From positions 744,001-808,000 of the forward strand of contig NZ_NESN01000001.1 of assembly GCF_003063455.1 (NCBI RefSeq): a stretch of 64,000 nt of DNA. Reading direction: 5' to 3'. Shown one piece after another: positions 26,440 through 35,199 of the stretch. Position 1 is the first letter of the stretch, and each line of letters starts with the position of its first letter. Made by a program: the position numbers and the translations under genes. Under the pieces are notes generated by a model, which worked only from the letters and a program-made list of their open reading frames with translations, was not told the origin of the DNA and did not search any database. The stretch comes from Limnohabitans parvus II-B4 (GTDB taxonomy: Bacteria > Pseudomonadota > Gammaproteobacteria > Burkholderiales > Burkholderiaceae_C).

Positions 26440-27291
26440 CTACTTGGCTTGGCTCATGATGGCCATGTCAAAGAGGCGGTCCCCGAAATACTTGCGGATG
26501 AACATCAAGGGCTTGGCCATTTTGCCGATGACGTAACGGGTTTTGGGTCGGCGCGAACGCACAGCCTGCAGTATGGCATCGGCCACCACCGAAGGCGGTG
26601 AGGCGGCACCCGCTTTGGCGTAAGTGCTGCGCATGGCCTTGGCCATGCCGTGGGCCATGGCGTGGTAAGGGCCTTGGCCCGAACGCGCCAGCATGGGTTC
26701 GAGCATCACGCCACCCCATTCGGTGGCAATCACACCGGGCTCAATGATGACCACCTGAATGCCCAAAGGTGCCAACTCGAGGCGCAAGCAATCGCTCCAG
26801 CCTTCCACCGCGTGCTTGGTGGCGTGGTACCACGAGCCCAACGGGGTGTACATCTTGCCGCCCATTGACGAGATGTTGATGACCTTACCCGCCTGTTGGC
26901 GGCGCATGTGCGGCAGCGCCAACTGCGTGAGCCGCGCCATCCCAAACAGGTTGACTTCAAACTGGTAACGGGCGTCGGCCAGGGTCGAATCTTCCATCGC
27001 GCCGTACATGCCAAAGCCCGCGTTGTTCACCAACACGTCGATGCCGCCATGGCTCGCAGTGATGGCGTTCACGACCGCGACGATGTCAGCGTCCACCGAA
27101 ATGTCCATCTGCAGCGGTATCGCGCCCAGGGCCCGCAGGTCTTCCATTTGCGCCACACGCCGGGCCGCGACGTAAACCACCAAGCCCTCTTGCAGCAACC
27201 GTTTGGCCGTTTCTTTGCCCATGCCGGACGATGCGCCGGTGACGAGGGCCACCTGTGGTTTGAGTTGGGAAAAGGGGGATGTCGATGCCAT
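26440..27291 (-). CDS. Short-chain dehydrogenase/reductase
   Basis: A 283-residue SDR. Cofactor motif TGASSGMG is at 18-25, NNAG at 89-92, and the catalytic triad is Ser (ISSMGG, 141-142), Tyr155 and Lys159 (YHATK). The C-terminal extension with a basic helix near residue 265 is seen in SDRs that act on membrane or bulky substrates. ATG 27291 starts the conserved Rossmann strand; the frame is open to 27360. The substrate is unknown. It heads a probable SDR-AraC-membrane protein transcript. Confidence 0.87.
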   Translation of the reverse strand: MASTSPFSQLKPQVALVTGASSGMGKETAKRLLQEGLVVYVAARRVAQMEDLRALGAIPLQMDISVDADIVAVVNAITASHGGIDVLVNNAGFGMYGAMEDSTLADARYQFEVNLFGMARLTQLALPHMRRQQAGKVINISSMGGKMYTPLGSWYHATKHAVEGWSDCLRLELAPLGIQVVIIEPGVIATEWGGVMLEPMLARSGQGPYHAMAHGMAKAMRSTYAKAGAASPPSVVADAILQAVRSRRPKTRYVIGKMAKPLMFIRKYFGDRLFDMAIMSQAK

Positions 27292-27486
27292 GGAAAACTC
27301 CGTTTGTGCTTGTGTTGCGAATGGCGTCATGGTCGCTGCTGGGGCGCGAAGTGTCGCCATCGAATCACGCCAATGCGCATGCCGAAGATGCCAAGTCTCT
27401 TAGCTGCCGTTTAGGGGATAAGTTATTCGCTCAGGTCACAACTGTCTGCACTCCACAACGCCAATTCACTGACCTACACTGAGACC

Positions 27487-27825
27487 ATGATTCAAGGCTT
27501 CGTTCAACTTTTCCTTTTTCAGGCGCTCGGCGAGCTGCTGTCCAAATTCGCCCTGCCTTTCATCCCCGGGCCTGTTTTGGGCTTGGTGTTGTTGCTTTTG
27601 TTTTTGTTCCTGCGCGGCCAAGTGCCCGCATCCATGGACCTGGTGGGCAACGGTATCTTGCAGCACCTGGGGCTCTTGTTCATCCCGGCATCGGTGGGCG
27701 TGGTGCTTTATTTGCCCGTGCTGAAGGCCAACGCATGGGCCATCACGGCGGCGCTGGTGCTGAGCGTGGTGGCCACGGTGGCGGTCACCGCCTTGGTGCT
27801 CAAACTGTTCGCCCAAAAGGACTGA
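27487..27825 (+). CDS. CidA/LrgA family membrane protein
   Basis: A 112-residue integral membrane protein with four hydrophobic helices. The family motif FIPGPVLGLVLLLL is at about 26-39, followed by LFIPASVGVV. LrgA/CidA proteins pair with LrgB/CidB and are described as holin-like or as metabolite (pyruvate, glycolate) transport components. The LrgB-like gene follows after 5 bp. Confidence 0.88.
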   Translation: MIQGFVQLFLFQALGELLSKFALPFIPGPVLGLVLLLLFLFLRGQVPASMDLVGNGILQHLGLLFIPASVGVVLYLPVLKANAWAITAALVLSVVATVAVTALVLKLFAQKD

Positions 27826-27830
27826 GCGAC

Positions 27831-28559
27831 ATGAACAACGCCTTGCCGCCCATCTCCGACATCTGGGTCTACCTCTCAGGCAGCCCACTGCTGGCTTTGG
27901 TGCTCACACTCAGCGCTTACCTGCTGGGCCTCACGCTTTACGAGCGCAGCCAGCGCAACCCGCTGGCCAACCCGGTTCTGATTGCGGTGGTGCTGGTGTG
28001 CATCGGCATCAGCGTGATCGACATGCCCTATGCCCAGTACTTTGAAGGCGCGCAGTTTGTGCACTTTTTGTTGGGCACGGCCACGGTGTCGCTGGCCATT
28101 CCGATTTACAAGGGCTTTGCCTCTCTCAAAGGGCGCATGGGGGTGTTGCTTCTGTCGCTCATGGCGGGTGGCATCACCTCGATGCTGACGGCCGTGGGCA
28201 TGGCGCGTTGGCTCGGCGTGGACGAAGCGCTGGTGCGCGGCTTGGTAGCCAAGTCGGTCACCGCGCCGATTGCCATGGGCATTGCCGAGCGTGTGCAAGC
28301 CTCGCCCACCCTGACCGCCATTTTTGCCGTCAGCACAGGAATTTTGGGCGCGGTACTCGGCCGCTATGTGCTGGACGCCCTGCGCGTGACAGCCTGGTGG
28401 CAACGCGGGTTTGCTCTGGGCGTGGCCGCGCACGGCATTGGCACCTCACGCGCTTTCAGCGTGAACGCCGAGGCTGGTGCCTATGCCAGCTTGGGCATGG
28501 GGCTGCACGGCATTGCGGGGGCGATGCTGATTCCTTATGCTGTGGCCTGGTGGTTTTGA
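27831..28559 (+). CDS. LrgB family membrane protein
   Basis: A 242-residue membrane protein with multiple helices and the LrgB signature LLGTATVSLAIPIYKG and SVTAPIAMGIAERVQASPTLTA. It is the partner of the preceding LrgA-like protein; related plant PLGG1 is a fused glycolate/glycerate transporter, so carboxylate export is as plausible as a lytic role. The start at 27831 is 5 bp after the lrgA stop. Confidence 0.9.
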   Translation: MNNALPPISDIWVYLSGSPLLALVLTLSAYLLGLTLYERSQRNPLANPVLIAVVLVCIGISVIDMPYAQYFEGAQFVHFLLGTATVSLAIPIYKGFASLKGRMGVLLLSLMAGGITSMLTAVGMARWLGVDEALVRGLVAKSVTAPIAMGIAERVQASPTLTAIFAVSTGILGAVLGRYVLDALRVTAWWQRGFALGVAAHGIGTSRAFSVNAEAGAYASLGMGLHGIAGAMLIPYAVAWWF

Positions 28560-28628
28560 ACGCGGCGGAAATGGCGCAATTTGGCCATTCAGGTCAATTT
28601 GACAGACATAATCGGTGCTCCCCGAGCC

Positions 28629-29282
28629 ATGCGCGCCCGCGTGTCGCACTCGCCGATTTCCGATGACCGCCCCAGCGCCATGCACCGCACCATTTTTGAC
28701 ACCCCCATCGTCAACACCACCCTTCGCGGCATCTCGCTGGGGTTTCTCAAAGTCACTGGCTGGAAAATTGAGGGTCAACTCCCTGAGGGGGTGAGCAAAT
28801 GCGTGCTGATTGCGGCACCCCACACCAGCAACTGGGATTTGCCTTACACCTTGATGGTGGCGTTTGCCTTGCGCCTGCAGATTTACTGGATGGGCAAAAG
28901 CAGCATCTTCTCTTTTCCGTTTGGTCCAGTCATGCGCTGGCTGGGCGGCATTGCGGTCAACCGCTCGCAAGCCTCTAACTTGGTGGACTCTTGTGCGCAA
29001 GAATTGGTCAAAGCCGATGGCGCAGTGCACTTGGTGGTGCCGCCTGAAGGCACACGCAGCAAAACCCGCTATTGGAAAACCGGCTTTTATTACATCGCCC
29101 TGCAAGCGCAAGTGCCCATCGTGATGGCCTACATGGACTATTCGCGCAAGGCCAGTGGCTTGGGGCCTTTGTTCTACCCATCGGGGGACATCGAGAAGGA
29201 CATGGTGGCCATCAAAGCTTTTTATGCCCCTTTCAAGGGCAAAAATGCAGACCTGTTTGAGACACCCCCTGAAAATCCATAG
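28629..29282 (+). CDS. 1-acyl-sn-glycerol-3-phosphate acyltransferase-like protein
   Basis: A PlsC-type acyltransferase of about 217 residues. The catalytic His-x4-Asp motif is APHTSNWD and the glycerol-phosphate-binding block is PPEGTRSKT. Both fit the family, although PPEG replaces the common FPEG. It acylates lysophosphatidate or a similar acceptor at the membrane. The start is uncertain: ATG 28629 is used; ATG 28680 and TTG 28581 are alternatives with no clear ribosome site. It follows lrgB on the same strand. The 85 bp after it hold no gene. Confidence 0.82.
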   Translation: MRARVSHSPISDDRPSAMHRTIFDTPIVNTTLRGISLGFLKVTGWKIEGQLPEGVSKCVLIAAPHTSNWDLPYTLMVAFALRLQIYWMGKSSIFSFPFGPVMRWLGGIAVNRSQASNLVDSCAQELVKADGAVHLVVPPEGTRSKTRYWKTGFYYIALQAQVPIVMAYMDYSRKASGLGPLFYPSGDIEKDMVAIKAFYAPFKGKNADLFETPPENP

Positions 29283-29367
29283 GTCTCTCACGCAATAGGC
29301 TAAGCACCCCTAGCAACGGCTGTTAGACCGATGACGAGGGGCAGCTGTTACCCCATCGCCCATTCAC

Positions 29368-30579
29368 TCACTCGGTTTTGGCCCCTGCCTGAAACCATCG
29401 ACCGAACAAGGCACGGTCTTCCTCGGTCAATCCTGTGGCGTTGCCCATGGGCATTTGCTTGGTCACCACCACTTGTTGGTACATGTTTTGAGCGTTTTGT
29501 TTGATCAACTCAGGGCTGTCCAGGCGCACGTTCTTCATTTGCACCTGCGCACCATGGCATGACAGGCAGTGCTGCCCCACCAGGCTTTGCACTTGTGCAA
29601 AGCTCACGGGCAATGCAGGCGCGGCAGATGCCTTAGGAGGGGCGGGACGCAAGGCCACGATCACACCCAAGATCATCACCACACCCACGGCCGCAAAAGG
29701 CCAAGGGTTGGCGGCGCGGCCCAGATGGAAGCCATGGCGTTGCACAAAGAATTGACGAATCAAGGCACCCGCCAACATCATCACAAACAGCAGCACCCAG
29801 CGCTGTTCATGTGTGTACAAGAAGCTGTAGTGGTTACTCAGCATCGCAAAGATGACGGGCAGCGTGAAATAGGTGTTGTGCACGCTGCGCTGTTTGCCGC
29901 GCTTGCCGTGGATGGCCAAGGCGTTCGCGTCATACGTCTCACCGCTGGTCATGGCCGCCACCACTTTGCGTTGGCCGGGGATGATCCAGAAGAACACGTT
30001 GGCGCTCATGGCGGTCGCGATCATCGCGCCCACCAACAAGAAAGCTGCACGACCGGCAAACAGTTCATTGGCCAGCCAGGCGCAAAACGCCACCACCACA
30101 ATCATCAGGCCCGCAACAATCAGCTCACCGTTTTTACGGAAACCAAACACGCGGCAGATCGTGTCGTAAACCAACCAGAACGCAACCAGCAGGCCCACCG
30201 CAGCAGAACCCGCCACCACGGGCGACCAGTCCATCAAGGACTTGTCGATCAAAAAGGTGCCCGCGTTGTAGAGGTAAAGCACCGTGAACAACGCAAAGCC
30301 GCTTAACCAGGTGGAATAACTTTCCCAATAGAACCAATGGAGCTTGGTGTGGATTTTTTTGGGGGCCACCATGTACTTTTGCGGGTTGTAAAAACCGCCG
30401 CCGTGCACCGCCCACATGGCTCCGCCCACGCCTTTTTCGAGCAAGTCGGGCGAGTTGGGTTTTTGCAGGTTGTTGTCCAGAAAGACAAAGTAAAACGAGG
30501 AGCCAATCCAGGCGATGGCGGTGATGACATGCACCCATCGCAGCAACAAATTGGCCCATTCCAGAAAATACGATTCCAT
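29368..30579 (-). CDS. puuD: Membrane urate oxidase PuuD with C-terminal cytochrome c domain
   Basis: A 403-residue protein. The N-terminal part (about 1-300) has eight or so transmembrane helices with family motifs (WVHVITAIAWIGSSFYF; VHGGGFYNPQKY; IPGQRKVVAAM). The C-terminal domain binds heme c through CLSCH (338-342) with a candidate axial Met in MPMG near 376-378. PuuD oxidises urate to 5-hydroxyisourate and passes electrons to the respiratory chain rather than making peroxide. It substitutes for soluble uricase; none is seen here. ATG 30579 starts the conserved helix. A TGTATACA operator candidate lies 105 bp upstream. Confidence 0.93.
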   Translation of the reverse strand: MESYFLEWANLLLRWVHVITAIAWIGSSFYFVFLDNNLQKPNSPDLLEKGVGGAMWAVHGGGFYNPQKYMVAPKKIHTKLHWFYWESYSTWLSGFALFTVLYLYNAGTFLIDKSLMDWSPVVAGSAAVGLLVAFWLVYDTICRVFGFRKNGELIVAGLMIVVVAFCAWLANELFAGRAAFLLVGAMIATAMSANVFFWIIPGQRKVVAAMTSGETYDANALAIHGKRGKQRSVHNTYFTLPVIFAMLSNHYSFLYTHEQRWVLLFVMMLAGALIRQFFVQRHGFHLGRAANPWPFAAVGVVMILGVIVALRPAPPKASAAPALPVSFAQVQSLVGQHCLSCHGAQVQMKNVRLDSPELIKQNAQNMYQQVVVTKQMPMGNATGLTEEDRALFGRWFQAGAKTE

Positions 30580-30683
30580 GAAGGATTCTCCAACCAGCTC
30601 ACCACCGCGGGCCCTGTGAGCGGGTATTCGGTCGCGAACATGAATCCGGGGATTCCTGCGCCGCTGCGACCAGTGCACCGAAG

Positions 30684-30691
30684 TGTATACA
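30684..30691. promoter_or_regulatory. TGTATACA palindrome, candidate GntR operator (puuD)
   Basis: The palindrome is embedded in ACCGAAGTGTATACAATTT (30677-30695), a 19-bp sequence repeated exactly at 39631-39649. GTATAC-centred palindromes are typical for FCD-type GntR regulators. It sits 105 bp upstream of the puuD start codon. Confidence 0.7.
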
Positions 30692-30755
30692 ATTTAAAGG
30701 TGCGTTTCCAGTCTTCCCATCCCTCTTTGGCCTAGGGGAAACGAGCATCTCCCGC

Positions 30756-31559
30756 TCAAAGCGTTTGCAAAAGTTGTGCCGCCACCGCAACGGCAATGAC
30801 TTCAGGCTCTTTTCCCGTGATGCCTGGCACTCCAATCGGACAGGTGATGTGGTCGATCTCTTGGGCAGTGAACCCACGGTCTTCTAGGCGGTGTCGAAAG
30901 GTGGCCCATTTGGTCTTGCTGCCAATCAGGCCCACAAAAGGCAAATCACCCCGCTCCTTTTGGCGCTTCAAGCATGCAATCACAATGTCCAGGTCCTCAG
31001 CATGGCTGAAGCTCATGATCAGCACCCGGCTGCCAGGCGCAAGATCGGCCACCGCAGCCTGTACCGGGTTGGAGTGTTCACAATCCACCCCGTCAGGCAC
31101 GTCGGCTGGGAAAATCTCGTCGCGGCTGTCCACCCAACGCACGGCAAAGGGCAAGTTGACCAGTGTGTGGACCAGGGCCTTACCCACATGACCGCCCCCA
31201 AACAAGGCCAAGGGCGTGCGGGGGGGTGTCAACTGCAGGCGCAGCCGAGGCAGGTCAGCAGCACTGACCTGCTCAAACACAAGATCGACGGCACCACCGC
31301 AACATTGCCCCAAGCTGGGCCCCAAGACCTGGTGCAAGTGGATTTGCTCGGTTTGCCCTTTCAAGAGGAGCCGAGCATGCGCCAGCGCTTGAAACTCCAG
31401 ATGCCCACCACCGATCGTGCCCTGCTCAGCTTCGGCAAACACCACCATGTGCGTGCCAGGACCGCGGGGCACAGAGCCCTGCGTGGCTTGCACAGTTACC
31501 AGCACCGCTTTGTCGGTGTTCAGCCCTTGAAGGGCTTGCTCAATCCAATTCACGCTCAT
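30756..31559 (-). CDS. xdhC: Xanthine dehydrogenase accessory protein XdhC
   Basis: A 267-residue protein of the XdhC/CoxI family. The N-terminal domain has QATQGSVPRGPGTHMVV and LGQCCGGAVDLVFE with the conserved double Cys that handles the sulphurated molybdenum cofactor. The C-terminal Rossmann-like domain has ALFGGGHVGKALV. XdhC binds Moco and delivers it, sulphurated, to XdhB. It is 3.6 kb from xdhAB, separated by transporters. ATG 31559 is used; ATG 31571 would add four residues. Confidence 0.9.
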   Translation of the reverse strand: MSVNWIEQALQGLNTDKAVLVTVQATQGSVPRGPGTHMVVFAEAEQGTIGGGHLEFQALAHARLLLKGQTEQIHLHQVLGPSLGQCCGGAVDLVFEQVSAADLPRLRLQLTPPRTPLALFGGGHVGKALVHTLVNLPFAVRWVDSRDEIFPADVPDGVDCEHSNPVQAAVADLAPGSRVLIMSFSHAEDLDIVIACLKRQKERGDLPFVGLIGSKTKWATFRHRLEDRGFTAQEIDHITCPIGVPGITGKEPEVIAVAVAAQLLQTL

Positions 31560-31660
31560 GTGTCCATTCAATGTTGAGGAATGCGGCCTGCTTGCTCATC
31601 CGACCCTGACGATGCCACAATCCACCACAGCTCAGAGTATGCCAAGGACAAGGTCTCAAC

Positions 31661-32194
31661 ATGACGCCACGTTTGCCAACCATTCACAAATACGTCAACC
31701 AAAGTTGGTTGACCCTGGGTTCCGCGGCTTTGGCATTGATCAGCGGCTGCAGCTCTCCCCCACCTCCGCCCGTGACACCGCAACCTGCGCCTGTCCCCAT
31801 GAAGCCTGCAGCCAAAGTCCCCGAAAAAATCATGGCCCCCTCGTCGGGCCCCACATCTTTGGCCCGCAACAGCAAAGAGTATCGAAAGGACGCTGCCGGT
31901 CATCTTTACGGCATGCACGCCCACCGCATCTACAAAGGCCGCATGCCGCCTATGCTCGAAGCCGTGGGCGTCTTGAATGTGGACATTGACCAAAAAGGAT
32001 CGGTCAAAGCGGTGAACTGGATGCGTGCACCCAAACATGTGCCCCACGTCATGGCAGAGATCGAGCGCATGGTGAAAGCCTCAGCCCCCTACCCCGTGCC
32101 CAAACACATGAGCCAAGTCACCTACACCGATGTCTGGCTGTGGCACAAAAGCGGCAAATTTCAGCTCGACACCCTGACAGAAGGTCAAGACTGA
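31661..32194 (+). CDS. TonB C-terminal-like lipoprotein
   Basis: A 177-residue exported protein. A hydrophobic signal ends ALISGC with candidate lipidated Cys30, followed by a Pro-rich linker (PPPPPVTPQPAPVP) and a globular TonB-like C-terminal domain (about 85-175; GVLNVDIDQKGSVKAVNWMR). It lacks the N-terminal transmembrane anchor of true TonB. A periplasmic lipoprotein with a TonB fold is the best description; its partner is unknown. It is divergent from xdhC by 101 bp. Confidence 0.75.
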   Translation: MTPRLPTIHKYVNQSWLTLGSAALALISGCSSPPPPPVTPQPAPVPMKPAAKVPEKIMAPSSGPTSLARNSKEYRKDAAGHLYGMHAHRIYKGRMPPMLEAVGVLNVDIDQKGSVKAVNWMRAPKHVPHVMAEIERMVKASAPYPVPKHMSQVTYTDVWLWHKSGKFQLDTLTEGQD

Positions 32195-32223
32195 AGCGCT
32201 GGACCTGCTGCCACCCGGCAGTT

Positions 32224-33450
32224 TCAAGCCGCCTGAACCTGCTCGTGTGCAGCACCGGGCAACAGGGTCAAAATGAGCGTAGTGGCCACCGAAAAGCCCG
32301 CCAGCAGCAAGAGAGAGCTGCCAAAGCCCATGGCCTTGACCACAGGCCCCAAAGCCCAAACCGACAAAGAACTCACCGCAAATGACACGCCAAGGCGCAT
32401 GCCCGAAACGCGTGAGCGCAAGCGGTCGTCCACATAACGGGCGATCATGAAATCGGTAAAGGGAATTGCCCCGAAGATGAACACCATCAGCCCGATGAGC
32501 GCTGCAAACAACCACCAGCCCTGCGCTTGAGAGGCCAGCACCAGCATGGGAATTTGCGCTATCACCATGAACATGAAAAAACGCTTGAGTGGGAAACGGT
32601 TGATCAGATGCCCCACCACCACCTGGGCAAGCGAGGCCACGGCATAGACCAAGGCCAGTAGCAGGCCCAGCGCAGCTGGGTCTTCCATCACACCCTGAAA
32701 GCGCTCAGCCAACAAGGGCCCATTGCCGTTGGTGGTGAAGTTGAACAACACGCTGCTGGTGATGGCAGCAGCCGTCATGACCACCAGCGCACGGGCCAGC
32801 AAGGGCGCGGGCAAACTCACCTTGGCCCCGCCCTTGCGCTTGGCGGGTGACGAGACCTCTTTCGGGCACGCGCGTGCGAAGACCCAACCGCAAAGCAACG
32901 CCGCCAGGCCCGGCAAAACAAAAGCCGCCCGCCAGCCTTGCCACTGGATCAAAAAGCCGGTGAGCAAAGCCGCCACGGCCACACCCAGATTGCCCGCCAG
33001 GCCATTGAACCCGATGGTTGCGCCCGGATTCGACGAACGCTCGAGCAGCATAGGAATGCCTACGGGGTGGTAAATGGCAGCAAAGACACCGATCAGCGTC
33101 AGACAGGCGGCCAACTGCCAAGGCGTTTGCGCAAAGGCCGTGAGGATGGAGGCAGCGCCAATGCCAAAGAAGAAAACCAACATCATGCTGCGGCGGCCCC
33201 ACAGATCGCCCAAGCGCCCGGCGGGCAAAGAACCCAGACCGAACATGAAAAACGCACCCGCACCGTAAGGCATGAGGTCTTGCCATTGGGCCAAACCCAT
33301 GTCGAGGGCGATGGTGCTGACTGCCGCTGCAAAAATTAGCAAGAACAAATGGTCGAGCGCGTGTGCGATGTTGAGCAGGCCACGCACCATGCGAGGGTGG
33401 TCGGCGTCTTGTTCAGGCAAAGGGGCAGCAGAAGGGGTCAAGGTCGTCAT
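32224..33450 (-). CDS. Major facilitator superfamily transporter
   Basis: A 408-residue MFS protein with about twelve helices. The loop 2-3 motif is present as GSLPAGRLGDLWGRRSMM. A cytosolic central loop (CPKEVSSPAKRKGG) divides two six-helix halves. The start at 33450 precedes MTTLTPSAAP and a short hydrophilic N-terminus. Position between XdhC and XdhB suggests a purine-related or efflux role, but nothing in the sequence proves the substrate. Confidence 0.87.
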   Translation of the reverse strand: MTTLTPSAAPLPEQDADHPRMVRGLLNIAHALDHLFLLIFAAAVSTIALDMGLAQWQDLMPYGAGAFFMFGLGSLPAGRLGDLWGRRSMMLVFFFGIGAASILTAFAQTPWQLAACLTLIGVFAAIYHPVGIPMLLERSSNPGATIGFNGLAGNLGVAVAALLTGFLIQWQGWRAAFVLPGLAALLCGWVFARACPKEVSSPAKRKGGAKVSLPAPLLARALVVMTAAAITSSVLFNFTTNGNGPLLAERFQGVMEDPAALGLLLALVYAVASLAQVVVGHLINRFPLKRFFMFMVIAQIPMLVLASQAQGWWLFAALIGLMVFIFGAIPFTDFMIARYVDDRLRSRVSGMRLGVSFAVSSLSVWALGPVVKAMGFGSSLLLLAGFSVATTLILTLLPGAAHEQVQAA

Positions 33451-33579
33451 GGTCAATGTCAGCTTTCGACTTCGTCTTGGGAAACAGGCTGTGGGCAACC
33501 CGGCCAAGCACCAAGACTGTGCGCTCAAGGCCGCTTGTGCGCTGTCGCTTTGGTCACAGTTTATAAGTAGCAGGCACCT

Positions 33580-34863
33580 TCACAAAGGCTTATTGGCTGG
33601 GGCTTTGGCGTCCCAGATGTGCGCCCGCCAATACACCGCCATGGCACCCGTGAGCAGCAAGCCCAGGACCGAATACGCACCAGCCGTGGCGTCATAGCCC
33701 CAGCGCTCAATCAAGGGGCCCGACAGCAGCAAACCCAAAGGCAGGCCCCAGATGGCCAGCATGCGCATGCCCATCACGCGGCCGCGGTAGGCGGGCTCGG
33801 TCACGCGCAGCATCACGGCCGCCAGCGGCGTCATGCTCAGGCTTTGCGCCAAGCCCGCCACCCACAACATGGCCATGCCCACCCCCAAATGGGTGCTGAA
33901 GGCCAGCAGCACATCCACCGCAAACCACACCGCCCCGGCCAGCACCATGGTTTGCGCGGCGCGAAACGCAAAGCGGTGTGAACTCAGCACCACCGAACCC
34001 ACCAGCCCGCCAAAGGCAAAGCTCGCCCCCAACCAGCCCAGGCCCGTCTGGTCAGTCATGTAAATGTTTTTGGCCACATAGGGGAGCAAACCCAATGAAA
34101 AGGGAAAGGCCAGCAGGTTGACCAAGAAGGCCAAGGCCATGGCCGCCATCAGCACCGGGCGCGTCCACACGTAAGCAAAAGCCAGCTGCAAATCCCGCAC
34201 GGGCGACACGGACGACAGGGGTGGAGCATCTTTGGCGGCTGTTGGCGCAGGCCCATCGGCCACGCCGCGCGACAGCACAAAACTGAGGGTGTAGAGCGCG
34301 GTGATCAGCGCGTATGCCCAGGTCATGCCCAGCCAGGCGACCACGCCTGCCCCCGCCAAAGCACCCGCGATGCGGGCCGAATCCGAGGTGATGCGCGAGA
34401 TGCCCAAGGCACCCAGCAAATGCCGGGACGGCAAAGTCTGCGCGATCAGCGCGTTGCGCATCATCATGTCAGACGGCCGCACCAGGCCAGCCAAAGCGGC
34501 CATGCACAACACGATCATGGGCGTGAGCGCTTGCAGCCAGGCCAGCAGCATGAAGGTGGCGGCCAGCGCTGCATAGAGCGCCCGTGACAAGTACAGCATG
34601 CGGCGGTAACCCAGCCGATCGCCCACCACACCAAACAAGGGCGAGACCAAAGAGCCCAAGTACTGCAATGAGCCAAACACCACCAGCATCATGACCGAGC
34701 CCGACTCGACCAGGATGAACCAGCCCAGCACGATGGACTCCATCTCGAAGGCCCAGGAGGTGGCCAGGTCGGCAGGCCACTGAAAGCGGAAACTCCGGAC
34801 CCGGAACGGGTCTCGCCAGTGCATGGCAGGTGGGGTTGTGGCCGGGGTGGCTGAAGAGGTCAA
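33580..34863 (-). CDS. Major facilitator superfamily transporter (MFS_3/enterobactin-exporter-like)
   Basis: A 427-residue MFS protein with GVVGDRLGYRRMLYLSRALYA in the first inter-helix loop and TEPAYRGRVMGMRMLAIWGLPLG in the second half, as in the EntS/MFS_3 group of exporters. ATG 34863 is used; an internal ATG 34824 (MHWRDPFRVRSF) is also plausible. The 129-bp gap to the next MFS gene has no evident feature. The substrate is unknown; efflux is likelier than import for this subfamily. Confidence 0.85.
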   Translation of the reverse strand: MTSSATPATTPPAMHWRDPFRVRSFRFQWPADLATSWAFEMESIVLGWFILVESGSVMMLVVFGSLQYLGSLVSPLFGVVGDRLGYRRMLYLSRALYAALAATFMLLAWLQALTPMIVLCMAALAGLVRPSDMMMRNALIAQTLPSRHLLGALGISRITSDSARIAGALAGAGVVAWLGMTWAYALITALYTLSFVLSRGVADGPAPTAAKDAPPLSSVSPVRDLQLAFAYVWTRPVLMAAMALAFLVNLLAFPFSLGLLPYVAKNIYMTDQTGLGWLGASFAFGGLVGSVVLSSHRFAFRAAQTMVLAGAVWFAVDVLLAFSTHLGVGMAMLWVAGLAQSLSMTPLAAVMLRVTEPAYRGRVMGMRMLAIWGLPLGLLLSGPLIERWGYDATAGAYSVLGLLLTGAMAVYWRAHIWDAKAPANKPL

Positions 34864-34941
34864 CGTGGCGGCCTTGTGCCCAGCTGCAAACTCTGCAAGA
34901 CCTCGCGCGAGTATGGGCTGGGGGTCATGCTGGGGCTGCGA

Positions 34942-35124
34942 TCAATCTTGCCCAGCGCGAGAAGGCTGATGGGAGGGCTCGGCGTTTTGAGATTGGGATT
35001 TCGCTGGCGCAGGCTCGGCCATGAAACACATCTTCTCGCCATCCCAGCGCTGGCCGCACCAGCACAGGCCTTCGGCGTTGATGATGCAAGTGCCGGTGCC
35101 GCAGCACCGTGGATCGTCTGACAT
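34942..35124 (-). CDS. Small cysteine-rich conserved protein
   Basis: A 60-residue protein. CCGTGTCIINAEGLCWCGQR is followed by WDGEKMC, giving six cysteines in about 30 residues, a spacing that suggests a zinc or iron-sulphur site. A polar, low-complexity tail follows. No signal peptide. I do not recognise a characterised family. It lies between an MFS gene and the end of the xdh operon on the same strand. The start ATG 35124 is followed directly by the conserved block. Confidence 0.6.
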   Translation of the reverse strand: MSDDPRCCGTGTCIINAEGLCWCGQRWDGEKMCFMAEPAPAKSQSQNAEPSHQPSRAGQD

Positions 35125-35161
35125 GGGCGGGCTCCTGTGGGCTGGATGAATCAAAATGACA

Positions 35162-35188
35162 GGATGCCTGAAACTGTTTCAGGCATCC
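35162..35188 (-). terminator. Terminator hairpin after xdhB
   Basis: GGATGCCTGAAAC pairs with GTTTCAGGCATCC around a one- to two-base loop, 12 bp after the xdhB stop. On the minus strand the stem is followed by TGTCATTTTG, a weak T-tract. Confidence 0.6.
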
Positions 35189-35199
35189 GGCTCAACCCA

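Noticed and set aside
28581..28628. TTG start extending the acyltransferase by 16 residues
   Set aside because: No ribosome site and no family conservation in the extension.
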